Part shown: one piece after another, positions 36,669 to 45,529 of the stretch
How positions within the stretch are numbered: the stretch's first letter is position 1
How the letters are laid out: each line of letters begins with the position of its first letter
NCBI RefSeq assembly: GCF_002979515.1
Contig: NZ_PCPA01000005.1
Coordinates: 184,772-248,771 of the forward strand
Source of the DNA: Microbacterium sp. MYb54
GTDB lineage: Bacteria > Actinomycetota > Actinomycetes > Actinomycetales > Microbacteriaceae
Direction: 5' to 3'
Length of the DNA stretch: 64,000 bases
Program-made: the position numbers and the translations under genes
Notes under the pieces: generated by a model
Seen by the model: the letters and a program-made list of their open reading frames with translations, nothing else
Databases searched by the model: none
What the model was told of the DNA's origin: nothing

Positions 36669-38051
36669 ATGTCTGAGATCACCCGCGACGTACTCATCAT
36701 CGGTGCCGGAGCCGCAGGGCTCACGGCCGCGAACGACCTGCGCAAGGCCGGCCTCTCGGTTGCCGTGCTGGAGGCCCGCGACCGCGTGGGCGGGCGCCTG
36801 TGGACCGACGTCATCGACGGCGCCATGCTCGAGATCGGTGGCCAGTGGGTCTCGCCGGATCAGGACGCGCTCAAGGAAGCGATCGAAGAGCTGGGGCTCG
36901 AGACCTACAGCCGCTACCGCGAGGGCGACAGCGTGTACGTCGGCCCCGACGGGAAGACGCACCGCTTCACCGGTGAGATGTTCCCCGTCGCGCCGGAGAC
37001 CGAGGCCGAGATCGCCCGCATCACCGACATCCTCGACGCACTGGTCGCCGAGATCGAGCCGGATCGTCCGTGGGCGCACCCGAACGCCGAGGAGTGGGAC
37101 TCCGTCACCTGGGACGCGTGGCTGCGTCAGCAGACCGACGACGATGAGGCCGTTCGCAACCTGGCCTTCGCCACGGGGTCGGCGATGCTCACCAAGCCGA
37201 CGCACGCGTTCTCGCTGCTGCAGTCGCTGCTGATGGCAGCATCCGCCGGTTCCTACTCGAACCTCGTCGACGCCGATTTCATCCTCGACAAGCGTGTCGT
37301 CGGCGGTCTGCAGCAGGTTCCGCTGCGTCTGGCCGAGCGCCTGGGTGACGACGTGCTGCTGAACCAGCCGGTGCGGAGCCTGGAATGGTCGGATGCCGGG
37401 GTCGTGGCGACGACCGACGATGTCACGGTCCGCGCCCGCCACGCGATCCTCGCGCACGCGCCGGTGCTGTACAGCCGCATCGCGTTCGTGCCGCCGCTGC
37501 CGCGCCGACAGCACCAGCTGCACCAGCACCTCTCGATGGGCTTCGTGATCAAGGTGCACGCGGTCTACGACCGTCCGTTCTGGCGTGAGCAGGGCCTCAG
37601 CGGCACCGCGTTCAGCCCCTACGAGCTGGTGCACGAGGCCTACGACAACACGAACCACGGCGACGAGCGCGGCACGCTGGTGGGCTTCGTCTCCGACGCC
37701 AACGCCGACGGCGTGTTCGAGCTCTCGGCTGAGGAGCGCAAGGAGCGCATCCTCGAGTCGCTGTCGCACTACTACGGGCCCGAGGCCAAGAACACCGTCG
37801 TCTACTACGAGAGCGATTGGGGCAGCGAGGAGTGGACGCGCGGTGCCTACGCCGCGAGCTTCGACATGGGCGGCCTGCACCGCTACGGTGCTGATCTTCG
37901 CACCGCGGTCGGCCCGATCCACTTCGCGTGCAGCGACATCGCCGGCGCCGGATACCAGCACGTCGACGGCGCCATCCGGATGGGGCACCTCGTCGCATCC
38001 GACATCGTCGACGCGAGTCGCGAGACCGGCGCGGTCGAGAGCAGCAGCTGA
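36669..38051 (+). CDS. puo: Flavin amine oxidase, likely putrescine oxidase
   Basis: A 460-residue FAD enzyme. The dinucleotide-binding motif DVLIIGAGAAGLTAANDL with LEARDRVGGRLWT is at the N-terminus, and the C-terminal FAD contact region includes IHFACSDIAGAGYQHVDGAIRMG. It belongs to the monoamine/putrescine oxidase group seen in Rhodococcus and Micrococcus relatives, which turns putrescine plus O2 to 4-aminobutanal, ammonia and H2O2. AAGGAG stands seven bases before ATG 36669; the in-frame TTG 36663 is too close. The operon context with gabT and aldehyde dehydrogenases supports putrescine as substrate; tyramine-like amines remain possible. Confidence 0.88.
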   Translation: MSEITRDVLIIGAGAAGLTAANDLRKAGLSVAVLEARDRVGGRLWTDVIDGAMLEIGGQWVSPDQDALKEAIEELGLETYSRYREGDSVYVGPDGKTHRFTGEMFPVAPETEAEIARITDILDALVAEIEPDRPWAHPNAEEWDSVTWDAWLRQQTDDDEAVRNLAFATGSAMLTKPTHAFSLLQSLLMAASAGSYSNLVDADFILDKRVVGGLQQVPLRLAERLGDDVLLNQPVRSLEWSDAGVVATTDDVTVRARHAILAHAPVLYSRIAFVPPLPRRQHQLHQHLSMGFVIKVHAVYDRPFWREQGLSGTAFSPYELVHEAYDNTNHGDERGTLVGFVSDANADGVFELSAEERKERILESLSHYYGPEAKNTVVYYESDWGSEEWTRGAYAASFDMGGLHRYGADLRTAVGPIHFACSDIAGAGYQHVDGAIRMGHLVASDIVDASRETGAVESSS

Positions 38052-38935
38052 TGACCGGCTCGGTCGTCGTGGGCTACACGGCGACGGATGCGGGAGCGGA
38101 TGCCGCTGCTCTCGGTGCACGGCTCGCTCGGAGCCTCGGTGCGACCCTGCACCTGGTGATCGTGCTGCCGAACGAGGGCACTCGCAGTGCTGCGGTTCCA
38201 CCGGAGCGCGCCTACGAGGAGCACATCAGGGCGCAGGCGAAGAAGTGGCTCGGCGACGCCGTGGTCCGCCTCCCTCAGGAGCTCACTCGCAGCGGCCATG
38301 TGCGGTTCTCGGAGTCGTTCGCCGAAGGGCTCATCGCCGCCGGTGAGGAGTTCGGTGCCAGGCTGATCGTGATCGGCGCTGCCGGCGGGGGCATCTTCGG
38401 ACGCCACCGGCTCGGCAGCGTCGCCTCGGAGCTGCTGCACTCGTCGACCATCCCGGTGGCACTGGCGCCCGTGGGCACAGCGCAGCAGGACGATCACGTC
38501 ATCCCGCGGGTCACGGTCGCCGTCGGCAACCGCCCAGGCGCCGACGCGCTGCTCGATGAGGCGGTCGCCCTCGCCGGCGACAGCCACGTCGATCTCCGTC
38601 TCGTGTCCCTCGTGCCGTTCGACGTTCCTCCAGGCCTCGACACCGGAGCGATCCGCACGGTCGGAGACACGCACGGACAGGAAGTGCTCGCGGTCGCATC
38701 CGAGCTGCTGCCCGACGGTCGCACCGCTGCGGTCGAGAAGGCTCCTGGCGATTCCGTCGAGGATGCCGTCGCGCATCTCTCCTGGCTTCCCGGCGAAGTA
38801 GTCCTGGTCGGCTCCAGCCGACTGGCACAGCCCCGCCGCCTGTTCCTGGGCTCCACCGCGGCGAAGATGCTGCACGAGCTGCCCGTTCCCATGATCGTCG
38901 TCCCGCGCACCCGCAACGAAGCAGGAGACCGCTGA
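38051..38935 (+). CDS. Tandem universal stress protein (two UspA domains)
   Basis: A 294-residue cytoplasmic protein with two UspA domains (about residues 1-140 and 150-290). The first has VVVGYTATDAGADAAALGARLA and LIVIGAAGGGIFGRHRLGSVASELLHSSTIPVAL, with the G-x2-G-x9-G(S) ATP-binding pattern. The second has EVVLVGSSRLAQPRRLFLGSTAAKMLHELPVPMIVV. It is inserted in the amine operon with one-base overlaps to both neighbours, so its production is tied to amine use. Whether it buffers peroxide or ammonia stress, or controls the permease, cannot be told. Confidence 0.9.
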   Translation: MTGSVVVGYTATDAGADAAALGARLARSLGATLHLVIVLPNEGTRSAAVPPERAYEEHIRAQAKKWLGDAVVRLPQELTRSGHVRFSESFAEGLIAAGEEFGARLIVIGAAGGGIFGRHRLGSVASELLHSSTIPVALAPVGTAQQDDHVIPRVTVAVGNRPGADALLDEAVALAGDSHVDLRLVSLVPFDVPPGLDTGAIRTVGDTHGQEVLAVASELLPDGRTAAVEKAPGDSVEDAVAHLSWLPGEVVLVGSSRLAQPRRLFLGSTAAKMLHELPVPMIVVPRTRNEAGDR

Positions 38936-40482
38936 TGAGCAGCACCAACCGGGCGACGGAGCCCGAATCCGGTGTCACCACCGGCATCTCGACCAAGGGC
39001 CTGAGCGCCGGAACGGTCGGCCTCATCGGGGCGGTCGTGATCGGCATCTCGTGCATCGCGCCCGCCTATACGTTCACCGCCGCCGTCGGCCCCGTGGCCT
39101 CCACGGTCGGGGCGCAGATCCCGGCGATCATCCTGGTCGGATTCATCCCGATGCTCCTGGTCGCCTTCGGCTACCGCGAGCTCAACAACCGGATGCCCGA
39201 CTCCGGCACCTCCTTCACCTGGGCCACGCGCGCCTTCGGGCCGTGGATCGGGTGGATGGCGGGGTGGGGGCTGGTGGTCGCCACGATCCTGGTGCTCTCC
39301 AACCTCGCCGGCATCGCGGTCGACTTCCTCTTCCTGCTGCTTTCGCAGATCACCGGCAATCCCGATATCGCGGGCCTCGCGAGCGTCACCTGGATCAACA
39401 TCGGCGTGTGCCTGCTGTTCATGCTCGGCGCGACCTGGATCTCGTACCGCGACATGCAGACCACGCAGAAGCTGCAGTACTGGCTCGTGAGCTTCCAGAT
39501 CCTCGTCCTGTTGTTCTTCGCAGGCGCGGCCATCGTGCAGGCGGTGAACGGCAACGGCTTCGACTACCAGCCGTTCGATCTGAACTGGTTCAACCCGTTC
39601 GCGATCTCGTCGTTCAGCGCGGTCGCCGCCGGCCTCTCGCTCTCGATCTTCATCTTCTGGGGCTGGGATGTCACCCTGACCATGAACGAGGAGACCAAGG
39701 ACCCGGAGAAGACGCCGGGGCGCGCCGCCACGATCACGGTCGTCACGATCGTCACGCTGTATCTGCTGCTCGCCGTCGCGATGATCATGTTCGCGGGCGT
39801 CGGGACCGGTGCCCTGGGGCTCGGCAACGAGGACATCCAGGAGAACGTGTTCTTCCACCTCTCCGGACCCATCCTCGGACCGCTCGCGTTCCTGGTGTCG
39901 CTCGCGGTGCTGACGAGTTCGGCGTCGTCGCTGCAGTCCACGTTCGTCGGCCCGGCGCGCACCCTGCTGGCGATGGGGCACTACGGCGCCCTGCCGAAGT
40001 CGTTCGCGAAGGTCAGCCCGCGCTTCTTCACCCCGGGATACGCCACCATCGTCTCGGCCGTCGTCGCGTCGGCGTTCTACGCGGTGATGCGCATCGTCAG
40101 CGAAGACACGCTGTGGGACACCATCCTCACCCTCGGCATGATGATCTGCTTCTACTACGGCATCACCGCCTTCGCGTGCGTCTGGTACTTCCGCAAGCAG
40201 TGGTTCGACTCGACACGCAACTTCTTCTTCACGTTCCTGTTCCCGCTCGTGGGCGGTGCGATCCTCGCGGTGCTGTTCTTCACCACGCTGATCGACTCGA
40301 TGGACCCCGCCTACGGCTCCGGTTCGAACATCGGCGGCGTCGGCATCGTCTTCATCCTCGGGATGCTGATCATCGTCGTCGGCATCGCGGTCATGATCTG
40401 GAATGCGGTCCGCCGGCCCGCCTTCTTCCGCGGCGAGACGCTGGGCATCGACGCACCGCCCAGCCGACGCAAGCGCTCCTAG
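38935..40482 (+). CDS. APC-family amino acid/polyamine permease
   Basis: A 515-residue membrane protein with about 12 helices. The APC signature is visible in the first helix (IGAVVIGISCIAPAYTFTAAVG) and later in IFIFWGWDVTLTMNEETKDPEKTPGRAATI. The C-terminus is short and basic. It lies between the stress-protein gene and the aldehyde dehydrogenases, so uptake of putrescine or GABA is the likely role. ATG 38935 overlaps the previous TGA by one base. Confidence 0.9.
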   Translation: MSSTNRATEPESGVTTGISTKGLSAGTVGLIGAVVIGISCIAPAYTFTAAVGPVASTVGAQIPAIILVGFIPMLLVAFGYRELNNRMPDSGTSFTWATRAFGPWIGWMAGWGLVVATILVLSNLAGIAVDFLFLLLSQITGNPDIAGLASVTWINIGVCLLFMLGATWISYRDMQTTQKLQYWLVSFQILVLLFFAGAAIVQAVNGNGFDYQPFDLNWFNPFAISSFSAVAAGLSLSIFIFWGWDVTLTMNEETKDPEKTPGRAATITVVTIVTLYLLLAVAMIMFAGVGTGALGLGNEDIQENVFFHLSGPILGPLAFLVSLAVLTSSASSLQSTFVGPARTLLAMGHYGALPKSFAKVSPRFFTPGYATIVSAVVASAFYAVMRIVSEDTLWDTILTLGMMICFYYGITAFACVWYFRKQWFDSTRNFFFTFLFPLVGGAILAVLFFTTLIDSMDPAYGSGSNIGGVGIVFILGMLIIVVGIAVMIWNAVRRPAFFRGETLGIDAPPSRRKRS

Positions 40483-40504
40483 CCCTCCTCACAGAAAGAG
40501 AATC

Positions 40505-41971
40505 ATGAGCACTCAGACCGAACAGGCGCTCCTGGACAGCATCCCCACCGGCCTCTTCATCGGCGGTCAGTGGATCGACGGCGAGACCGGTGGCACCTTC
40601 GATGTGCAGGATCCCGCGACCGGTGCCGTGATCCGCACCATCGCGGATGCGACTCCGGGCGACGGCATCCGCGCCCTCGACGCCGCGGTCGCAGCCCAAG
40701 ACGGGTGGGCCGCCACGGCTCCGCGCGTGCGCAGCGAGATCCTCCGCCGCGCGTTCGATCTCGTTCAGGCGCACAAGGAAGACCTGGCGCTGCTCATGAC
40801 GCTCGAGATGGGCAAGCCGCTCGCCGAGGCGCGTGGCGAGGTCGTCTACGGCGGCGAGTTCCTGCGCTGGTTCAGCGAGGAGGCCGTGCGTATCAGCGGC
40901 CGCTACGGCATCAACCCCGAGGGCACCGGCCACATGGTCGTCTCGCAGCGTCCGGTCGGACCCTCGTTCTTCGTGACGCCGTGGAACTTCCCGTTCGCGA
41001 TGGCGACCCGCAAGATCGCGCCTGCGCTCGCCGCCGGCTGCACCGTCGTGATCAAGCCCCCGGCACTCACTCCGCTGACGACGATGTACTTCACCAAGCT
41101 GCTCGAAGAGGCAGGGCTCCCCGCCGGAGTCGTCAACGTCGTGCAGACGTCGAAGTCGAGCGCCCTGTCGGCGCCGATCATCGCCGACCCGCGTCTGCGC
41201 AAGCTCTCCTTCACCGGATCGACCGAGGTCGGCCGCAAGCTCATCGCTCAGGCGGCTGAGGGCGTGCTGCGCGTGTCGATGGAGCTCGGCGGCAACGCGC
41301 CGTTCGTGGTGTTCGACGACGCCGACCTCGACAAGGCGGTCGACGGCGCGCTCGCCGCGAAGTTCCGCAACATCGGGCAGGCGTGCACGGCGGCGAACCG
41401 CTTCATCGTGCACAAGGACGTCGCGGGCGAATTCGCCAAGCGCGTCACCGAGCGTGTCAACGGCATGAAGATCGGCCGCGGTACCGAGGACGGCGTGGCG
41501 ATCGGCCCGCTCATCGATGCGGGTGCTGTCGCGAAGGCCGGCGAGCTCGTCGATGACGCGGTCCAGCGTGGTGCGACGCTGCTTGCCGGCGGCAAGGCCG
41601 TCGAGGGCACCGGTACGTTCTACGAGCCCACGGTGCTCACCGACGTCGTCGCCGGCAGTGCCATCCTCCGCGAGGAGATCTTCGGACCGGTGCTCGCGAT
41701 CGCGACCTTCGAGACCGAGGAAGAGGCCGTGCGTCTCGCGAACGACACCGAGTACGGGCTCGTCTCGTACGTGTTCACCGAGAACCTGCAGCGCGGCCAG
41801 CGGATGATCGACGGGCTCGAGACCGGCATGATGGGTCTCAACGTCGGTGTGGTCTCGAATGCTGCTGCTCCCTTCGGCGGCGTCAAGCAGTCCGGCGTCG
41901 GTCGCGAGGGCGGGCTCGAGGGCATCCACGAGTACCTGTCCACCAAGTACACGCTGATCCCGGTCTCCTGA
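40505..41971 (+). CDS. NAD(P)-dependent aldehyde dehydrogenase, GabD-type (succinate semialdehyde)
   Basis: A 488-residue ALDH. The substrate channel and catalytic set are intact: VTPWNFPFAMATRKIAPALAAG, SFTGSTEVGRKLI, the Glu in VSMELGGNAPFVVFDDADLD, and the nucleophile Cys in NIGQACTAANRF. The sequence is closest to GabD-type succinate-semialdehyde dehydrogenases. As the operon also needs a 4-aminobutanal dehydrogenase, and another ALDH follows, the exact split of duties is open. AGAAAGAGA precedes ATG 40505. Confidence 0.9.
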   Translation: MSTQTEQALLDSIPTGLFIGGQWIDGETGGTFDVQDPATGAVIRTIADATPGDGIRALDAAVAAQDGWAATAPRVRSEILRRAFDLVQAHKEDLALLMTLEMGKPLAEARGEVVYGGEFLRWFSEEAVRISGRYGINPEGTGHMVVSQRPVGPSFFVTPWNFPFAMATRKIAPALAAGCTVVIKPPALTPLTTMYFTKLLEEAGLPAGVVNVVQTSKSSALSAPIIADPRLRKLSFTGSTEVGRKLIAQAAEGVLRVSMELGGNAPFVVFDDADLDKAVDGALAAKFRNIGQACTAANRFIVHKDVAGEFAKRVTERVNGMKIGRGTEDGVAIGPLIDAGAVAKAGELVDDAVQRGATLLAGGKAVEGTGTFYEPTVLTDVVAGSAILREEIFGPVLAIATFETEEEAVRLANDTEYGLVSYVFTENLQRGQRMIDGLETGMMGLNVGVVSNAAAPFGGVKQSGVGREGGLEGIHEYLSTKYTLIPVS

Positions 41972-42028
41972 TTTCCGATGCGGGGTCCGCACTGTCGGGC
42001 CCCGCACCACCACACGAGAGGACATGTC

Positions 42029-43393
42029 ATGACCGACTACGCCGTCATCAACCCCGCCACCGGAGAGACGCTGGCGTCCTTCGACACCTTCACGGATGCC
42101 CAGATCGATGAGGCCGTCGCTGCTGCCGACGAGGCTCACCGGGTGTGGTCCCGTTCGTCGACCGTCGCCGAGCGTGCGGCGCTCGTCCGCCGTGCCGCCG
42201 AACTGCACCGCGAACGTCGTGAGGAGCTCGCCGACATCTTCGTGCGCGAGATGGGCAAGCCGCGAGAGGCCGCCCTGGGCGAGGTCGACTTCGCCGCCGA
42301 CATCGCCGAGTACTACGCCGACCAGGCGGAGTCGATCATGGCCGACCAGCCGATCGCCATCCTGGGCGACGGCTCGGCCATCATCCGCCGTTCCTCGCTC
42401 GGCCCGCTCGTCGGCATCATGCCGTGGAACTTCCCGGCGTACCAGATCGTGCGCTTCGCGGCTCCGAACCTGATCGTCGGCAACACGATCCTGCTCAAGC
42501 CCGCGCCGCAGTGCCCGGAGTCGTCGAGCGCGATCGAAGCGATCTACCACGACGCCGGCTTCCCGAAGGGCGCCTACCAGAACGTGCTCGCCACCAACGA
42601 GCAGATCGCGACGATGATCGCCGACCCGCGCGTGCAGGGCGTCTCGCTCACCGGATCCGAGCGTGCGGGTGCCGCGGTCGCCGAGATCGCCGGTCGCAAC
42701 CTCAAGAAGGTCGCGCTGGAGCTCGGCGGGTCCGACCCGTTCATCCTGCTCTCGACCGATGACCTCGACGCCACCGTGCAGGCCGGCGTCGACGCGCGTC
42801 TCGACAACAACGGGCAGGCGTGCAACGGCGCCAAGCGCTTCATCGTGGTCGACGGGCTGTACGACGAGTTCGTCGAGAAGTTCACGGAGAAGATGGCCGC
42901 CGTCGAGGCGACCGATCCCACGCTCGATGACACGGTCCTCGGGCCGGTCGCATCCGAGACGGCAGCCGAGAACCTGCAGAAGCAGGTCGACCAGGCCGTG
43001 GAGCAGGGGGCGACTCTCCTCACCGGCGGCACCCGCGACGGCGCGTTCTTCGCACCGACCGTGCTCGCCGACGTGACGCCTGAGATGAACGTGTACCGCG
43101 AGGAGCTCTTCGGCCCCGCAGCGGTCGTCTACCGCGTGGCGGACGAAGACGCGGCGGTCGCACTCGCGAACGACACGACCTTCGGCCTCGGCTCCTACGT
43201 CTTCACGACGGATGCCGCGCAGGCCGAGCGCGTCGCCGACAAGATCGAGGCCGGCATGGTCTACGTCAACCTCGTGCTGGCAGACAGCCCCGAGCTGCCC
43301 TTCGGCGGCGTGAAGCGCAGCGGCACCGCTCGCGAGTTGGGCCACCTGGCTGCGGACGAGTTCGTCAACAAGAAGCTCATCCGCATCGGCTGA
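42029..43393 (+). CDS. Aldehyde dehydrogenase, Sad/YneI-type (succinate semialdehyde or 4-aminobutanal)
   Basis: A 454-residue ALDH, shorter than its neighbour. It follows the Sad/YneI pattern: YAVINPATGETLASF, PLGTI-like SLGPLVGIMPWNFPAYQIVR, KVALELGGSDPFILL, the catalytic Cys in NNGQACNGAKRFIV, and ELPFGGVKRSGTARELGHLAADEF. E. coli Sad oxidises succinate semialdehyde with NAD, but in this operon one of the two ALDHs must also deal with 4-aminobutanal. GAGAGGA precedes ATG 42029. It is the last gene of the operon, followed by a terminator. Confidence 0.9.
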   Translation: MTDYAVINPATGETLASFDTFTDAQIDEAVAAADEAHRVWSRSSTVAERAALVRRAAELHRERREELADIFVREMGKPREAALGEVDFAADIAEYYADQAESIMADQPIAILGDGSAIIRRSSLGPLVGIMPWNFPAYQIVRFAAPNLIVGNTILLKPAPQCPESSSAIEAIYHDAGFPKGAYQNVLATNEQIATMIADPRVQGVSLTGSERAGAAVAEIAGRNLKKVALELGGSDPFILLSTDDLDATVQAGVDARLDNNGQACNGAKRFIVVDGLYDEFVEKFTEKMAAVEATDPTLDDTVLGPVASETAAENLQKQVDQAVEQGATLLTGGTRDGAFFAPTVLADVTPEMNVYREELFGPAAVVYRVADEDAAVALANDTTFGLGSYVFTTDAAQAERVADKIEAGMVYVNLVLADSPELPFGGVKRSGTARELGHLAADEFVNKKLIRIG

Positions 43394-43407
43394 GCGTCTC
43401 GGATGAA

Positions 43408-43441
43408 GAAGAGGCGGTGTCCCGAGGGATGCCGCCTCTTC
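43408..43441. terminator. Bidirectional terminator after the amine operon
   Basis: A 10-bp stem (GAAGAGGCGG and complement) with an inner TCCC/GGGA pairing. It lies 14 bases after the ALDH stop and 4 bases after the stop of the convergent small gene, so it can serve both. Confidence 0.85.
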
Positions 43442-43445
43442 GCCC

Positions 43446-43616
43446 TCAGGCCGAGAAGAGCTTCAGCTCGTCCGGGGTGAAGTAGTTCTGGGTCACATCC
43501 GTGATCCGCACGAGGTACTTCCCGCGCTTCTCGTCGATCGAGACGACCGTCCCGACGTTGCCGGTCATCGTTCTGCCCGTGATCTGCACAGTGTCTCCGA
43601 TGGCGAAGTCGTTCAT
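43446..43616 (-). CDS. Small KOW/SH3-like protein
   Basis: A 56-residue protein: FAIGDTVQITGRTMTGNVGTVVSIDEKRGKYLVRITDV in part, which has the look of a KOW-like beta-barrel (a Gly after a hydrophobic pair, VGTVVSID). ATG 43616 has GAGAGGATG at good spacing; the longer in-frame reading back to 43742 has no such signal and a low-complexity extension. It converges on the amine operon and is divergent from poxB. Function unknown; nucleic-acid or ribosome binding is only a suggestion. Confidence 0.72.
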   Translation of the reverse strand: MNDFAIGDTVQITGRTMTGNVGTVVSIDEKRGKYLVRITDVTQNYFTPDELKLFSA

Positions 43617-43796
43617 TCTGCATCCTCTCGTCGTGCCGCGGCTCTGCCCGAGTGATCCGAGGCCGCGGCTCCTCTGACTCTCCGAGGCTAGATTGCCCTC
43701 GCGAGCGGGAACAGTGTCGGATGTCGGCGTTGCGGGTGACATCTGTCACGGCCTTCGGTCGAGCCTCGCCCCCTGACCCGGGCGTAGGGTCGAAGC

Positions 43797-45521
43797 ATGG
43801 CCAACGTCGCTGAGAACATCGTCAAGACTCTGCACGCCAACGGGATCGACCGCGTCTACGGCATCCCGGGTGACTCGCTGAACGGCTTCACGGACGCGCT
43901 GCGCAAAGACGGCACGATCCGCTGGGTGCACGTGCGGCATGAGGAATCCGCAGCCTTCGCGGCCGCCGCCGATGCCGCTCTCACCGGTGAACTCGCGGTC
44001 GTCGCCGGATCGTGCGGACCGGGCAACCTGCACCTCATCAACGGCCTGTACGACGCCAACCGCTCGCGCGTGCCGGTGCTCGCGATCGCCGCGCAGATCC
44101 CCACGAGTGAGATCGGCACCGGCTATTTCCAGGAGACGCATCCGCAGGAGCTCTTCCGTGAGTGCAGCGTCTACGTCGAATACGTCGCCGACCCGAAGCA
44201 GATGCCTCGACTGCTCGAGATCGCCATGCGCACCGCGATCGAGGAGCGCGGGGTCGCGGTGCTCGTGATCCCCGGAGACGTCGCCCTCGCCGACATCGCC
44301 GACGACCGTGCCGTCGTGATCGAGCGCGCCCGCCCCGTGGTCGTGCCCAATGCGGCGGAGCTCGAGAAGGCGGCGACCCTGCTGAACGCGGCCAAGAAGG
44401 TCACGATCCTCGCGGGCGCCGGTGTCGAAGGCGCGCATGACGAGGTGATCGCCCTCGCCGACAAGCTGGGCGCGCCCATCGTGCACGCCCTCCGCGGCAA
44501 GGAGTTCATCGAGTACGACAACCCCTTCGACGTCGGGATGACGGGGCTTCTCGGCTTCGCCTCCGGCTTCCGCGCGATGGAGGCCGCCGACGCGCTGCTG
44601 GTCCTGGGCAGCGACTTCCCGTACGAGCAGTTCTACCCCGACGCCGCGAAGACGATCCAGGTCGACATCCGCGGCGCACAGCTCGGCAAGCGGCATCCGC
44701 TCGATCTGGGACTGGTCGGCGATGTTCGCGCCACGGCTGACGCACTGCTCCCGCGGGTGGCGCGCAAGGACGACCGCACGCACCTCGACGACGCCACCGC
44801 CCACTACCGCAAGACCCGCAAGAAGCTCGATGAGCTGGCCGTGCCTGCCAAGGGCAAGCGCCCGATCCACCCGCAATACCTCGCTCGGCTCCTGGACGAG
44901 TATGCGACCGATGATGCGATCTTCACGGCCGACGTGGGGTCACCGACCGTATGGGCGGCTCGCTATCTGGCGATGACCGAGAACCGGCGCCTGATCGGCT
45001 CGTTCACCCACGGCTCCATGGCGAACGCTCTGATGCACGGCATCGGGGCGCAGGTCGCGCACCCCGATCGTCAGGTCGTCGCCCTCGCCGGCGACGGCGG
45101 ACTCTCGATGATGCTCGGCGAGCTTCTCACCCTGACGCAGAACAAGCTTCCGGTGAAGACGATCGTGGTCAACAACTCGTCGCTGAACTTCGTCGAGCTC
45201 GAAATGAAGGCCGCCGGCTTCGTCACCTACGGGACGGGCCTTGAGAATCCGAGCTTCGCCGCGATCGCCGAGGCGATGGGGATCTTCGCGCGCCGGGTCG
45301 AACGCAGCGAAGACCTCCCGGATGCCGTGCGCGAGGTGCTCGCCCACGACGGCCCCGCGCTGCTCGATGTCGTCACCGAGCGGCAGGAGCTGTCCATGCC
45401 GCCGGCCATCGAGGCCGCGCAGGTGAAGGGCTTCGCGCTGTATGCGATCCGCACCGTGATGTCGGGTCGAGGAGACGAGCTCCTCGACCTCGCCAAGGCG
45501 AACTGGCGCCAGCTGTTCTGA
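43797..45521 (+). CDS. poxB: Pyruvate:quinone oxidoreductase (thiamine-PP dependent)
   Basis: A 574-residue enzyme of the acetolactate synthase-like fold that decarboxylates pyruvate to acetate and passes electrons to menaquinone. Domains in order: PYR (GIPGDSLNGF with a Glu in RHEESAAFAAAADAALTGE), central FAD-binding part, and PP domain with the thiamine motif GDGGLSMMLGELLTLTQNKLPVKTIVVNN. Length matches PoxB/Pqo (about 570-580). A TAGGGT box at 43783 is close to the ATG, so the mRNA may be leaderless. It provides acetate, which the ace genes at 13421-16541 could re-use. Confidence 0.94.
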   Translation: MANVAENIVKTLHANGIDRVYGIPGDSLNGFTDALRKDGTIRWVHVRHEESAAFAAAADAALTGELAVVAGSCGPGNLHLINGLYDANRSRVPVLAIAAQIPTSEIGTGYFQETHPQELFRECSVYVEYVADPKQMPRLLEIAMRTAIEERGVAVLVIPGDVALADIADDRAVVIERARPVVVPNAAELEKAATLLNAAKKVTILAGAGVEGAHDEVIALADKLGAPIVHALRGKEFIEYDNPFDVGMTGLLGFASGFRAMEAADALLVLGSDFPYEQFYPDAAKTIQVDIRGAQLGKRHPLDLGLVGDVRATADALLPRVARKDDRTHLDDATAHYRKTRKKLDELAVPAKGKRPIHPQYLARLLDEYATDDAIFTADVGSPTVWAARYLAMTENRRLIGSFTHGSMANALMHGIGAQVAHPDRQVVALAGDGGLSMMLGELLTLTQNKLPVKTIVVNNSSLNFVELEMKAAGFVTYGTGLENPSFAAIAEAMGIFARRVERSEDLPDAVREVLAHDGPALLDVVTERQELSMPPAIEAAQVKGFALYAIRTVMSGRGDELLDLAKANWRQLF

Positions 45522-45529
45522 GCGGGCGC

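Noticed and set aside
40391..43345. Very long open frame on the minus strand opposite the two aldehyde dehydrogenase genes
   Set aside because: Composition is Asp/Arg/Glu/Val-rich without motifs, as expected from the complement of high-GC coding sequence; the plus-strand ALDHs have intact active sites.
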